The notes below the pieces were generated by a model that saw only the letters and a list, made by a program, of their open reading frames with translations, did no database searches and was not told where the DNA came from. From positions 1-38,432 of the forward strand of contig JAISFF010000003.1 of NCBI GenBank assembly GCA_031263725.1: 38,432 bases of DNA, read 5' to 3'. Position 1 is the stretch's first letter, and the number at the start of each line of letters is the position of its first letter. Shown here in pieces: positions 26,189-35,507 of the stretch. This DNA comes from Lysobacteraceae bacterium. GTDB lineage: Bacteria; Pseudomonadota; Gammaproteobacteria; Xanthomonadales; Xanthomonadaceae. A program made the position numbers and the translations under genes.

Positions 26189-26854
26189 GTGGACATCGAT
26201 CTTCTCCCGTGGGCACGCCGGCTGATTCCAGCGGCAATCGCGATTGCGGTCCTGGTCTGGGCGGCGCGCGATCTCCCCGGATACAAGCTGCGCGGCGACC
26301 GCGAGGCGCAGAACGTCCTGATTCTGTCCACCGCCGTGCTGATGGGCATACGCTGGTTCAATGTCGACGCATTCGAAGGCGTGCATCTGCATTTTATCTG
26401 GGCCTGCATCGCCGCCCTGATGTTCGGCGCGCGCTTCGCGCTCTGCGCGATGGCCCTGGTCAGCCTGGTCGCCTGGGCCATGCACAGCGCCTGGCATGGT
26501 CCGTTTTCCGACTTCCTCGCCACCAGCGCGATTCCAGTCGGCGTGGTCAGCATGGTGGCGTGGGCCGTGGCGCGTTGGCTGCCGGCCAATATCTTCATCT
26601 ACGTCCTGTGCACCGCCTTTGCCAGCGGCGCCCTGTCCATCGCTTCCAGCAATCTGTTCAAGGCGGCGATGAATGCCTGGTTCTTCATGGACGAACCGTC
26701 CTGGCCCTATCTGATCGCGACCCCGCCCATGATGTTCGGCGAAGGCTTCTTCTGCGGTGGCGCGATGGTATTGATCGTGGTCTATCGCCCGCAATGGTGC
26801 GCATCGTTCGATGATGACCGCTATTTGGCGCCGCCGACCGACGACAAGAAATGA
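26189..26854 (+). CDS. Polytopic membrane protein, CbiM/ECF-permease-like
   Basis: This protein of about 221 residues is mostly hydrophobic with roughly five or six membrane helices. The segment GVHLHFIWACIAALMFGARFAL resembles the CbiM-type permease family used in energy-coupling-factor uptake of cobalt or nickel. No partner ATPase is nearby, so a transport role is unproven. No ATG is suitable: GTG at 26189 opens the hydrophobic region and TATCAT (26175-26180) just upstream could give a near-leaderless mRNA. It is convergent with the DKNYY gene. ATCCGCGCGGAT, a 12-bp palindrome, follows its stop. Confidence 0.5.
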   Translation: MDIDLLPWARRLIPAAIAIAVLVWAARDLPGYKLRGDREAQNVLILSTAVLMGIRWFNVDAFEGVHLHFIWACIAALMFGARFALCAMALVSLVAWAMHSAWHGPFSDFLATSAIPVGVVSMVAWAVARWLPANIFIYVLCTAFASGALSIASSNLFKAAMNAWFFMDEPSWPYLIATPPMMFGEGFFCGGAMVLIVVYRPQWCASFDDDRYLAPPTDDKK

Positions 26855-26958
26855 TCCGCGCGGATTTCGCAATGCCGTCGCAAGGGCAGGCATGTCATAC
26901 GCCGCAACGATAGACAGCGCCGCGACGGTCCGTCGCCAGATCGCCTTGCCGTTCGACC

Positions 26959-28554
26959 TCATCGAACCGTCGGCATTCTTCCGGTACCGGATATGGCAGA
27001 AGGGCGTGTCTTCCCCTTCGAGAACCGGCCACCGATCATACCCGCCAATCCCAATCCGGCCAGCGCCAGCATGATCCACTTGCCGTAGTTACGGCGATAA
27101 CGCGACTCGCTGTTGCAGACGATATCCGACGACACGCGTCTGCCGCGCGGCGCATCCCGGTCGAACGCGACATTCTCCTGCTCCCGCACATATCGCCTGA
27201 AGGCATCCGGATCGTCCACCGGATACAGCGCCGCACCCCAGGAGTGGAACTGCCCTACTCTGGGCTGGAAGAACCAGCGGTCGCCCGCCTGCCACAACCA
27301 GCCGGACCGGCTGTCCTTGGCGTTGCGCAGCTCGTCCACCCTGCGCATGCCGGCCACGTCCACTCCGCTCAAACGGCGCATCCTGGTATTGCGCGAGATC
27401 AGTCCGGGAAATCCTCTTCGGCTCTGCTGGCCCCATATATCGAATGCTTCGGTCACGAAAACATCGTGACCGTCACTGAATACGCCGGGGGCCAGAATAT
27501 CCACGCGCGCTCCCACGAAAGGCGAAGCGCAGGCCAGTCCGAGTTGATCGCGCTTGTAGTCCCAATAGAAAATGCTGTGCGGATTGGAGAACCATTCGTG
27601 ATTGGCATAATTCCGATCCGCCATCAGCAGCTCCAGCCCGCTCGCATCCACTCCCCCCACCCTGTCGGGGAATGCGTGCTGATGGGCGTAATAACGACCA
27701 CTGCTGCGATCGTATCCATATTCGTCCTGCCACTGCGCGTGGTCCGGCCTGATTATCTCGAATGCATGCGGATTCGCGCCCGCCAGAACTTCCCCGTCGT
27801 AATACACCCGGTTCGCGTCTTTCAGATAATGATCGCTTTCGCGTTCATCGGCGAACGCCACTATCGCGGCCGAGCGCGCATCGGAACCAGCCAGCAAACG
27901 GCCTTCGTAGAAAATATGCCTGTCATCCACGGCATAGTCGCCTTGAAACGCCTTCAGTTCGCGCCCGTTCGCCTCCGGCATCGATACCAGTTCGTTATAG
28001 TGGGCCTTGAGCTTGCCGGGATCGCGGCTATCGTCCGACGCGAATACATAACGCCACAGCGGTTCGTGCGGATTGTCCTTCTCGGAACTGCAGAACCAGC
28101 TGTTCGTTCCGTCGCTGACATAACCGTCATTCGCATAGACCAGTCTGCTCGGGTCCAGCCTCTCTATGGCGACATTGCCGCAATAGACGGCATTCTTGTC
28201 CTTGCCCAGAGGATGCCCCTGAGCCCCCTCGCCCAGCTTCTCGAAAGTCGCGGCATCCGCATCCGGCAAGATGAAGTAGCCACTGCCGGGGATCAGGACA
28301 TAGACTTGGTTCTCGTATACGGAGAACCAGCTTCCCGGGATACCCTCGCCGTCGATCGACGCACTGCTTCCCTTCATTGTCACGATCAAAGCCACAAACA
28401 ACCCGCTGCTGACCATGACCAACAGCGCCAGCATCATCCACCTGCGGTTGGCTGTGGTCTTTTCCTCCAGTCCACCCCCCATCTGTCTCTCCACTGCAAT
28501 AGCGGCTTCTATTTCCGCGGTGGAATTATCGTTCACCTCACGGCCCGCCACCAT
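26959..28554 (-). CDS. DKNYY-family membrane protein
   Basis: This protein of about 531 residues carries repeated DKNYY-like units: GKDKNAVYCGN, LKDANRVYYDGEVLAG, VDDRHIFYEGRLLAG and DRSSGRYYAHQ, each followed by a 'D...F..L' segment. The family is of unknown function. There is one hydrophobic helix near the N-terminus (WMMLALLVMVSSGLFVALIV) and one near the C-terminus (WIMLALAGLGLAGMIGG), so a domain of more than 400 residues would face one compartment, probably the periplasm. The start is uncertain: ATG at 28554 or GTG at 28536. It has no operon partner. Confidence 0.75.
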   Translation of the reverse strand: MVAGREVNDNSTAEIEAAIAVERQMGGGLEEKTTANRRWMMLALLVMVSSGLFVALIVTMKGSSASIDGEGIPGSWFSVYENQVYVLIPGSGYFILPDADAATFEKLGEGAQGHPLGKDKNAVYCGNVAIERLDPSRLVYANDGYVSDGTNSWFCSSEKDNPHEPLWRYVFASDDSRDPGKLKAHYNELVSMPEANGRELKAFQGDYAVDDRHIFYEGRLLAGSDARSAAIVAFADERESDHYLKDANRVYYDGEVLAGANPHAFEIIRPDHAQWQDEYGYDRSSGRYYAHQHAFPDRVGGVDASGLELLMADRNYANHEWFSNPHSIFYWDYKRDQLGLACASPFVGARVDILAPGVFSDGHDVFVTEAFDIWGQQSRRGFPGLISRNTRMRRLSGVDVAGMRRVDELRNAKDSRSGWLWQAGDRWFFQPRVGQFHSWGAALYPVDDPDAFRRYVREQENVAFDRDAPRGRRVSSDIVCNSESRYRRNYGKWIMLALAGLGLAGMIGGRFSKGKTRPSAISGTGRMPTVR

Positions 28555-28667
28555 AGGAACGCGTCCGGGCGAATGCGCATCCGTCCCGCATGTACGTGTG
28601 CACTGTGGCCCGGAACACGGCAGCCATGCTCCCGCGCGCTGACCCTGGCAAAGCACGTCGCGACAAC

Positions 28668-28922
28668 CATGGCATCGTCGGTTGCGGGAGACATGCGGCC
28701 GTGTTGTATGGCGGAACGCTCTTCGTCTGCCGACACGGCCAGCGATTGACCTATGCCAGCACGCGGGAGAATGCCGGAGAACGCGCTATCCGGCGTGTGG
28801 CGGAACGGATACGGGAACGGTCGGGCTGGGAGCCGGGCATCCTGAATGGCGATGGCGGCAAGCCCAAGGGGATGCACGGGCGAACCCACGAACGGCTGAT
28901 GCAATCGGCGGGCAGAGCCTGA
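28668..28922 (+). pseudogene. Decayed zinc-ribbon hypothetical gene (C-terminal remnant)
   Basis: The frame reads VGCGRHAAVLYGGTLFVCRHG, then RIRERSGWEPGILNGDGG, then KPKGMHGRTHERL. This matches the second half of a widespread proteobacterial hypothetical family, remembered with CGRR..VLYGG..F.CRHCY..AY and KPKGMHWRTYERL. Here the second CxxC pair is broken (CRHG), the Trp of GMHWRT is lost, and the N-terminal half is missing. It is therefore probably a relic. The next 282 bases (28923-29204) show no gene I recognise. Confidence 0.55.
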
Positions 28923-29204
28923 CGATGAGTGGCGTAGCAGTTGCGGCGGAACGTGAAGCTGTCAGTGAGATGGCGGAAAGGACGGTTGCCAAGGTGGCGC
29001 CAGGTACCTTCGCCGGTAAACCAAGCCTCCCCACAGCCTGCACGTCCCGCTTTCGGGCAAATGGGGCCGCCTTGCACACGCCTCTCTCACCCTTGGGTCC
29101 AGGCGCGGAGAAAACCCTCCTGCGAACGCCGCAGCTCCCCCCTCTTGACCTGAACCCCGGATTGCAGGAAGGTTCTCCGCTGTCGCCCAATTGCATCCGC
29201 TGCC

Positions 29205-29657
29205 ATGAATCTTTCGCGCCTGCTTCTGCTCGTCTCCGTCCTGCTGCTCGCCAGTTGCGCCACCCGTTCGCCATGGGTGGAAATCGGCGGCAAGCACTAT
29301 CAGGTGGAGATCGCCGACAACAATGATTCGCGTGCGCGCGGACTGATGTTTCGCGATCAATTGCCCTTGGACCACGGCATGTTGTTCATCCATGAAGTCG
29401 AAGCGCCGCAGGCCTACTGGATGAAGAACACCCGCATCCCGCTCGACATCCTGTATTTCGACAACCATCGCAAGCTGGTATCGCAGCAACGTGACGTGCC
29501 GCCCTGTTCCGCTGGCAATGCCTGCCCGAGCTATCCCAGCATTCGCGCCGCGCGCTATGTGCTGGAGTTGAACGCCGGCCAGGCCCAGCAGCTGAATCTG
29601 GAGAACGGCGTCGAATTGCGTATCGCTCCAGGCGTCAACGCAGCGGCCATTCCCTGA
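29205..29657 (+). CDS. DUF192-family lipoprotein
   Basis: This 150-residue protein begins with a lipoprotein signal (LLLLVSVLLLASC). The DUF192 core follows: RARGLMFRDQLPLDHGMLFIHEV, YWMKNTRIPLDILYFD, and VLELNAGQAQQLNLENG. The family is a small beta-rich fold with no agreed function. It should be a membrane-tethered periplasmic protein. No Shine-Dalgarno is evident before the ATG. It precedes the SirB1-family gene by 55 bases on the same strand. Confidence 0.85.
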   Translation: MNLSRLLLLVSVLLLASCATRSPWVEIGGKHYQVEIADNNDSRARGLMFRDQLPLDHGMLFIHEVEAPQAYWMKNTRIPLDILYFDNHRKLVSQQRDVPPCSAGNACPSYPSIRAARYVLELNAGQAQQLNLENGVELRIAPGVNAAAIP

Positions 29658-29712
29658 TTCCGCGGACGCAGGGCGCTTGATTCCAGACGCCTGCGCCCCC
29701 AGTCATAACCTC

Positions 29713-30558
29713 ATGGAAATCCAACTGACTCTGCCCGAATGGGACCAGCTTGCCGCGCTGGATGACGACCAAGTGCCGCTGCTGCCGGCGCTGTTGCTGA
29801 TCGCGCGCGACGAGTATCCGGATCTGGATCCGAAGCACTGCGATGCGCTGGTGCGCGCGCACGTCGATCATCTGCGGGTCGAGGTGAATTCGATCCCGGA
29901 GCGGCCAATGAAGATGGCGGCGATCAACCATCATCTGTTCGGCGAACTCGGTTACGGCGCCAACCACAAAGAGTATTACGATCCGCGCAACAGCTACCTC
30001 AACCAGGTGCTCGAACGCAGGCTGGGCAATCCGGTCTCGCTGGCGGCGGTGCAGATGGAGGTTGCGCGGCGGCTCGGACTGCCGCTGGATGGCGTGTCCT
30101 TCCCCGGCCATTTCCTGGTGCGTCTGAGCGTGGACGACGGCATCCTGGTGATGGACCCTTTCAATGGCGGACGTCCGCTGGTCGCCGAGGAACTGCGCGC
30201 ACGCGCGCAATCGCATCTGGGCGGCGAGCCTCCGGACGACGAGGCCTTGATGCGGTTGCTCAGCCCGGCCTCGCATCGCGCCATCCTGGTCCGGGTATTG
30301 AGAAACCTGCATGGCGCCTACGCCGAGAGCGGACAGTGGGACCGTGCAGCGCGCAGCGCCGACCGCATTCTCAAGCTGTTTCCCGGACAACCGGACGCGC
30401 TGCGCGAACGCGGCCTGGCCTACCTGCAACTGGGACACCAGCAAGGCGCACGGGAAGACCTTTCACGCTATCTGAGCCTGGCCCCGGATGCCGTGGACGC
30501 CGCCGAACTGCGCGAAAAGCTCGTCGAGGCCAATGCCGGCCCAACCCGCCCGCACTGA
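29713..30558 (+). CDS. SirB1-family protein (transglutaminase-like with TPR)
   Basis: This 281-residue protein has the SirB1 core: LNQVLERRLGNPVSLAAVQMEVARRLGLPLDGV and FPGHFLVRL, a transglutaminase-like fold usually considered inactive. The C-terminal third (from about residue 195) contains TPR-like helices (LRNLHGAYAESGQWDRAARSADRILKLFPGQPDAL). Family members are found near prfA/prmC in enterics, but that context is absent here. The ATG at 29713 gives the normal N-terminus; the longer frame upstream is unlikely. The role is unknown. Confidence 0.85.
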   Translation: MEIQLTLPEWDQLAALDDDQVPLLPALLLIARDEYPDLDPKHCDALVRAHVDHLRVEVNSIPERPMKMAAINHHLFGELGYGANHKEYYDPRNSYLNQVLERRLGNPVSLAAVQMEVARRLGLPLDGVSFPGHFLVRLSVDDGILVMDPFNGGRPLVAEELRARAQSHLGGEPPDDEALMRLLSPASHRAILVRVLRNLHGAYAESGQWDRAARSADRILKLFPGQPDALRERGLAYLQLGHQQGAREDLSRYLSLAPDAVDAAELREKLVEANAGPTRPH

Positions 30559-30730
30559 GTCCGTTCGCGACCACCGCTTCGGCGCAATCCCTCGTTGCCT
30601 GCCATGCGATCGGACGAGGCACGGAATGCGATATGCCGCAACCGTTGGAAGCATCCACCGGAGCGAACGATAATGACCGCACGCTCGACCTGTCCTGTCG
30701 ACATGCCAATCGCCTTCCCGGAATATCCCG

Positions 30731-31366
30731 ATGCCCTTGTCTGAGCCTCGCGGCCTGTATCTGATCACTCCAGACGAAGACGACACCGCGCGCCTGCTCG
30801 CGCGCGTGTCGCCCCTGCTGGAAACCGGCATCGCCTGGTTGCAGTACCGGAACAAGACCGCGAATGCGGCGACACGTCACGCCCAGGCCGCGGCGCTGCG
30901 GCCATTGTGCGCCTCCGCCGGGGTGGCCTTCATCGTCAATGACGATGTCGATCTGGCGCAGGCCGTGAATGCCGATGGCGTGCATCTGGGCGAGGACGAT
31001 GGCGATATCGCCCAGGCACGCGCGCAACTGGGCAAGGATGCGATCGTCGGTGCGTCCTGTTATGACGATCTGGCGCGCGCCGAGCGCGCCGTCGCGGCGG
31101 GCGCCAGCTATGTCGCCTTTGGCGCATTCTTCCCTTCCCGCAGCAAGGCCAACACCCGGCATGCCACGCCGGCCCTGCTGGCCCTGGCCGCAGCGCTGCG
31201 CGTGCCCAGGGTCGCCATCGGCGGCATCACTCCCGACAATGTGGACCCGTTGATCGCCGCGGGCGCCGACCTGGCCGCCGTAATCTCTGGCGTGTTCGAC
31301 GCCCCCGAGCCCGTCGCGGCGGCGCGCGCCTACCTCGACCGTTTCCAGAAGTTTTCCCAGGAATGA
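30731..31366 (+). CDS. thiE: Thiamine-phosphate synthase
   Basis: This 211-residue TIM-barrel enzyme joins HMP-pyrophosphate and HET-phosphate to make thiamine phosphate. Motifs: GLYLITPD at the start, [46 protein letters not shown] and VAIGGIT. It overlaps hemL by four bases (ATGA, 31363-31366), so the two are translationally coupled. The 172 bases before it hold nothing I recognise, and no TPP riboswitch is seen. Confidence 0.93.
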   Translation: MPLSEPRGLYLITPDEDDTARLLARVSPLLETGIAWLQYRNKTANAATRHAQAAALRPLCASAGVAFIVNDDVDLAQAVNADGVHLGEDDGDIAQARAQLGKDAIVGASCYDDLARAERAVAAGASYVAFGAFFPSRSKANTRHATPALLALAAALRVPRVAIGGITPDNVDPLIAAGADLAAVISGVFDAPEPVAAARAYLDRFQKFSQE

Positions 31367-32682
31367 CCACGATGAATCACGAACGCTCCCACGCTCTGTT
31401 CGCCCGCGCCCGGCAACGGTTGCCCGGCGGCGTGAATTCTCCCGTGCGCGCCTTCACGTCGGTCGGTGGCGAACCCTTCTTCGTGCGGCGCGCGGATGGT
31501 CCTTTCCTGTACGACGCGGACGACAACCGCTATATCGACTATGTCGGTTCCTGGGGACCGATGATCGTCGGCCACAACCACCCGCGCGTGCGCGAGGCCG
31601 TGGAACGGGCAATCCGCGACGGCCTGTCGTTCGGCGCGCCCTGCCCGGCCGAGGTCGCCATGGCGGAGACCATCGCCCGGCTGGTGCCTTCCTGCGAAAT
31701 GGTGCGGATGGTCAACTCGGGTACCGAGGCCACGCTGTCGGCGATCCGCCTGGCGCGCGGCGCGACCGGACGCAACCGCATCGTCAAGTTCGAGGGCTGT
31801 TATCACGGCCATGGCGATTCGTTCCTGGTCAAGGCCGGTTCCGGCATGCTGACCTTCGGCGTACCGACATCGCCCGGCGTTCCCGCCGGGCTGAGCGAAC
31901 TGACCCTGACGTTGACCTACAACGATTTCGAGGGCGCGACCAGATTGTTCGACGAGTGCGGCGACGATATCGCCAGCCTGATCATCGAGCCGGTGGTCGG
32001 CAATGCCAATTGCCTGCCGCCGCGTCCCGGTTTCCTGCGGCATCTGCGCGACCTGTGCAGCAAGCACGGCGCGCTGCTGATATTCGACGAAGTCATGACC
32101 GGCTTCCGCGTTGCCCTGGGCGGCGCGCAGGCGCGCTTCGGCATCACCCCGGATCTGACCACCTTCGGCAAGATCATCGGCGGCGGCATGCCGGTGGGCG
32201 CCTATGGCGGCCGCGCCGAGCTGATGTCGCAGATCGCGCCAAGCGGCCCGATCTACCAGGCCGGCACGCTCAGCGGCAACCCGGTGGCGATGGCGGCGGG
32301 TCTGGCGATGCTGGAACTGGTCCAGGACCCGGGCTTCCACGACCGCCTGGAAGTGGCCGCCAATGCGCTGTGCGACGGGCTCGAAACCGAGGCCCGCGAG
32401 GCCGGCGTGCCGTTCACGACCAATCGTGTGGGGGGGATGTTCGGCTTGTTCTTCAGCGGGGATCGCAAGGTCGATACCTACGCCCAGGCGGTCGCCTGCG
32501 ATATCGAAGCCTTCAACCGTTTCTTCCATGCCATGCTGGAACGCGGCGTGTTCCTGGCGCCTTCGGCATTCGAGGCGGGCTTCATCTCCAGCATGCACGA
32601 CGACGACATCATCGACCTCACCATCTCGGCCGCGCGCGAGGCATTCAAGGCAGCGGCCAAGGATCTGAAGGCAGATCGATGA
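31363..32682 (+). CDS. hemL: Glutamate-1-semialdehyde 2,1-aminomutase
   Basis: This PLP enzyme of 439 residues makes 5-aminolevulinate from glutamate-1-semialdehyde in the C5 heme pathway. The N-terminus [12 protein letters not shown], the [16 protein letters not shown] segment and the lysine in [18 protein letters not shown] (K270 by this start) are hallmarks. An alternative ATG at 31372 shortens it by three residues. It follows thiE with a four-base overlap, an arrangement common in Xanthomonadales. Confidence 0.96.
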   Translation: MTTMNHERSHALFARARQRLPGGVNSPVRAFTSVGGEPFFVRRADGPFLYDADDNRYIDYVGSWGPMIVGHNHPRVREAVERAIRDGLSFGAPCPAEVAMAETIARLVPSCEMVRMVNSGTEATLSAIRLARGATGRNRIVKFEGCYHGHGDSFLVKAGSGMLTFGVPTSPGVPAGLSELTLTLTYNDFEGATRLFDECGDDIASLIIEPVVGNANCLPPRPGFLRHLRDLCSKHGALLIFDEVMTGFRVALGGAQARFGITPDLTTFGKIIGGGMPVGAYGGRAELMSQIAPSGPIYQAGTLSGNPVAMAAGLAMLELVQDPGFHDRLEVAANALCDGLETEAREAGVPFTTNRVGGMFGLFFSGDRKVDTYAQAVACDIEAFNRFFHAMLERGVFLAPSAFEAGFISSMHDDDIIDLTISAAREAFKAAAKDLKADR

Positions 32683-33027
32683 TTCGTGCCTGCTTCAGCG
32701 AAAGAAACATGAGGCCGCGTCGTGACGCATGCCATGACGAATACGGATTTTACGCACGCTCGATCCCGATCCGGACACCCGGCAAGGATGGCCGGCATTC
32801 CGGTACCGGACGCATGCCGCGTCATTTTCCGGGCATGTCTCGCGCTTCGAGGATTCGCTGGCCACGCCACCGCTGAAGAAAAGCGATCTGGTCACCGTGA
32901 CCGATTCGCGGTGTCCCTAAAAACGCGTATTCCATCTCGGCAGCGCCAGCGGGCATTACGAATCCGATGCCGGACTGCGACGGCTATACCGAACCCTGAT
33001 CGAGCTGCGAACCGGAGCCATATCCAC
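32683..33027. other. Gene-poor stretch after hemL
   Basis: No convincing gene is seen. One frame near 32941-33010 reads LRRLYRTLIELRTGAI, which resembles the 'YR.LI.LR' helix at the end of glycoside hydrolase family 13 enzymes, but it has no start and no other motif. It could be a small relic or chance. Confidence 0.3.
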
Positions 33028-33047
33028 GCATCCGGCATCACGGATGC
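33028..33047 (-). other. Hairpin downstream of the rhodanese operon
   Basis: GCATCCG (33028-33034) and CGGATGC (33041-33047) form a perfect 7-bp stem with a six-base loop, ten bases past the stop of the last minus-strand gene. There is no T-run, so it is at best a weak or Rho-assisted terminator. Confidence 0.4.
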
Positions 33048-33057
33048 CGCCAGCGCA

Positions 33058-33651
33058 TCAATGGCGGAACCACCACAGCAGCCACACGCCGAGTATCACC
33101 AGCAACAGCTTGACCCGTTTTCCCCTGGCCGCGCCTCCTTTGGGCGCGCTTACCGTCGAACCGCCTGCCGGCACTGGTGTCGGCGCAGATTCCGACGCGG
33201 CCGGCAGTATTGCGTCCGTCACCGATTGCAGCGCGGGCCGCATGCGCTCGTATACCGCACGGTCCTGGTCCGGCATTTCTTCGACGTTGCGGTACGGTCG
33301 CCCGTCGATGGTGATCGCGTTCACCGCAGTGCCGGTCGTATGCGAGGACAGGGCGGGATCGAAATCCTGGAGAAACCGTTCGTATCGCGCGCGATGCTCC
33401 GGCGGCATTGCGTCGACATCCCGGTAATCGCATCCATCGACCGAAATCGATATGACTTCTCCATGCCGATTCCGCCGTACCGACATCGTGCTGCTATGCG
33501 ATGTCGCGGCGCCATGCCCGTCCTTCTGCATCCGGTCGCGAATCTTCAGGAACGCCTCGTAACGTTCGCGGTCCTCGGGCGGCATCTCGTCCACGCTGGA
33601 GTACTCGCGGCCGCTGATGGTGATGCGCGTGGAGTTCTCGATGATCTTCAT
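33058..33651 (-). CDS. Unknown protein: three motif repeats and a C-terminal membrane anchor
   Basis: I do not recognise this 197-residue protein. It has three copies of a motif of about 28 residues at roughly 9-36, 68-95 and 112-139, with consensus I-x3-G-x2-Y-x2-V-D/E-x-M-P-x3-R-x2-YE (for example GREYSSVDEMPPEDRERYE). The linkers are polar, the third is Pro/Ala/Ser-rich, and the last 20 residues are one hydrophobic helix after a basic patch (KRVKLLLVILGVWLLWWF), typical of a tail-anchored protein with the repeats in the cytoplasm. No signal peptide is seen. It starts 21 bases after the YdjM-like gene, so it is likely the third gene of the rhodanese operon. Confidence 0.7.
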   Translation of the reverse strand: MKIIENSTRITISGREYSSVDEMPPEDRERYEAFLKIRDRMQKDGHGAATSHSSTMSVRRNRHGEVISISVDGCDYRDVDAMPPEHRARYERFLQDFDPALSSHTTGTAVNAITIDGRPYRNVEEMPDQDRAVYERMRPALQSVTDAILPAASESAPTPVPAGGSTVSAPKGGAARGKRVKLLLVILGVWLLWWFRH

Positions 33652-33672
33652 CGTCTTTCCGCCCTGCCTGTC

Positions 33673-34749
33673 TCAATCGCCAATATCCGAACCTGAGGAG
33701 TCCCGGTCCAGCAACATTTCGTCGGAAGTATTCCAGATGCGATGCCAGAGCGCCGCCAGCGCCGCGCCCATCCGCCCTTTCTCCACCGGCGCCCGATAGC
33801 CTTCCTGCAGCTGCCGCACCGGAATCTCGCGCCAACCGGCGTCACTGCGCTCGGCAACCGCGAAGCTGAAGTTGTAGTCCGGCTCCAGGCCCATGCGCAG
33901 ATCGCTCAGGACCAGTTCGCCCTGCGGATTCACCCGTGCCCGCATGAAGCCGCGATTGAACCAGTTCAGATTCCGGACGGCGGGAATGTCTCCCGCCTCC
34001 GCCAAGGCTCTGCCATCGGATTCGCAACGCTTGAATCGCATCGCTCCCCGATCGGCCGCCAGCGAGCGGTCGCCGATCAGATAACCATCCGGCACCATGA
34101 CCACCACCCGCCACAGCAGCGTATTGAGCGGCAGCGGCACCGAGAAATAGGGCGCGTCCGGAATTCCCCTCGCCGCCAGTTCGCTTTCCGTGATCTGGTC
34201 GATCCGATGCTTCGCCACAAGCGACCAGCCCAGATAGCCGCAACTGAGCGCCAGTCCCGTCACCAGCGCGTACTCGCCGATCCTGCGCGCGCGCGCGAAC
34301 CACGCCACGACACAACCCAGCAGCAGCCATACCGTATACAGCGGGTCGACGATGAAAACGCTGCCCCACATCGTCGGATGCGGCCGCAGCGGCCACCACA
34401 GCTGGGTACCGTAGATGGTGAACGCATCCAGCAGCGGGTGCGTGACCAATGCCAGCAGGATCGCGAAGAACCACCGCACCGGCGATTCCGCCACGCGTCC
34501 GCCCCTGCGTTTGCACAGCCACCAGACCAGCCAGGCCACGAAAGGCAATACGAACAACGAGTGGCTGCAACTGCGGTGCATCGTCATCAGCGACACCGGA
34601 TCGACATTGAGCAATGCCAACACCAACGCATCGAGGTCCGGCAACGTGCCCAATCCCGCTCCGGCCAGCAATGCCGCACGACGGTGCCCGGCCGGCACGA
34701 TGGCGGCCGCCACCGCACCACCGAGAACGATCTGACTCAATGAATCCAT
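33673..34749 (-). CDS. YdjM-like (DUF457) membrane-bound metal-dependent hydrolase
   Basis: This 358-residue protein begins MDSLSQIVLGGAVAAAI and has the motifs of the DUF457/YdjM family: GTLPDLDAL, HRSCSHSLF and THPLLDAFTIYGTQLWWPL, with conserved His/Asp residues that could bind metal. Four or five membrane helices occupy the first 190 residues. The C-terminal 160 residues are soluble and rich in Arg/Glu. Family function is unclear; YdjM in E. coli is LexA-regulated, but no LexA box is evident here. It lies 26 bases after the rhodanese gene. Confidence 0.85.
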   Translation of the reverse strand: MDSLSQIVLGGAVAAAIVPAGHRRAALLAGAGLGTLPDLDALVLALLNVDPVSLMTMHRSCSHSLFVLPFVAWLVWWLCKRRGGRVAESPVRWFFAILLALVTHPLLDAFTIYGTQLWWPLRPHPTMWGSVFIVDPLYTVWLLLGCVVAWFARARRIGEYALVTGLALSCGYLGWSLVAKHRIDQITESELAARGIPDAPYFSVPLPLNTLLWRVVVMVPDGYLIGDRSLAADRGAMRFKRCESDGRALAEAGDIPAVRNLNWFNRGFMRARVNPQGELVLSDLRMGLEPDYNFSFAVAERSDAGWREIPVRQLQEGYRAPVEKGRMGAALAALWHRIWNTSDEMLLDRDSSGSDIGD

Positions 34750-34775
34750 ACTGGCGATTCCGCCGTTGTCGAAAC

Positions 34776-35438
34776 TCAGGGACGGCGGCGGCCCTTGGCC
34801 ACCTCGCCCTCGAAACGCAGGCGCGGATCGTTGATCGAAACGAAATCCGCCAGCTCGTACACATTGCGATAGCCGTAGCCGTACAGATTGATGAAGGTCG
34901 GGATGTTCAGCGCCAGAGTCAGTTGTTCATCGCCGCGGCGGACGCCGGACGCGATCATCGTGTCCAACAGCGCATTGGATGCCAGCTGTGCTGGAGCGCC
35001 TTTTCTGCTCGGCGCCGGCTTTGTCGATTGCAGATCGCGCAGGCTCAACGGCGAGGCCTTGGTCGCGAACACGCGCGGCGCATCGTCGAAATTGTTGTTG
35101 CAGTAGATCAGGATGCGCGTATCCCGGTTCGGGATCAGGCACTCCAGACTGGCCGAGGTGAAATCGGAAAAATCCAGGTGGACCGCGCCCTGCAGATGCA
35201 TCTCGTCATACATCTCCCACGAGCGCGCATCCAGGATCACCGTATCCGGCTCCTGCGCCGCCGCCAGGAAGCGGTCCAGCGGCAGCAGGCGCTCCTGGCG
35301 GTAGTCCTGCACCTGTTCGGCCAATGCCATGAATGCGGGAAAATCCACCTTCGATGCAGGCAGTTCCTGCGGTTGCGTTTGCGCCACTGCGGAACCCATG
35401 CAAGCGCAGATCAGTATCAACGGAGCCCACTTTTTCAT
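34776..35438 (-). CDS. Exported rhodanese-domain protein
   Basis: This 220-residue protein has a Sec signal (MKKWAPLILICACMGSAVA, cleavage after A19) and a good ribosome binding site (GAGGGGAAAGC). The rhodanese fold is seen in VILDARSWEMYDEMHLQGAVHLDFSDF, with the active-site Cys at C113 in ILIYCNNNF. Rhodaneses move sulfur from thiosulfate or related donors; here the location would be periplasmic. An alternative view is a lipoprotein, since Cys residues (C11, C13) lie in the signal, but no standard lipobox is present. It is the first gene of a likely three-gene minus-strand operon. Confidence 0.82.
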   Translation of the reverse strand: MKKWAPLILICACMGSAVAQTQPQELPASKVDFPAFMALAEQVQDYRQERLLPLDRFLAAAQEPDTVILDARSWEMYDEMHLQGAVHLDFSDFTSASLECLIPNRDTRILIYCNNNFDDAPRVFATKASPLSLRDLQSTKPAPSRKGAPAQLASNALLDTMIASGVRRGDEQLTLALNIPTFINLYGYGYRNVYELADFVSINDPRLRFEGEVAKGRRRP

Positions 35439-35507
35439 GCTTTCCCCTCTTCGATGATGGCTTTCGGCCGGTTCGCCAGATAATGCCTCAAGCGGCCAAA
35501 GCGCGCA

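Noticed and set aside
27244-28749. A plus-strand frame of 501 codons opposite the DKNYY gene
   Set aside because: Shadow of the DKNYY frame, whose repeats and two membrane helices are coherent.
32941-33010. A glycosidase C-terminal remnant (LYRTLIELR)
   Set aside because: One short helix-like match, no start, no second motif; too little to call.
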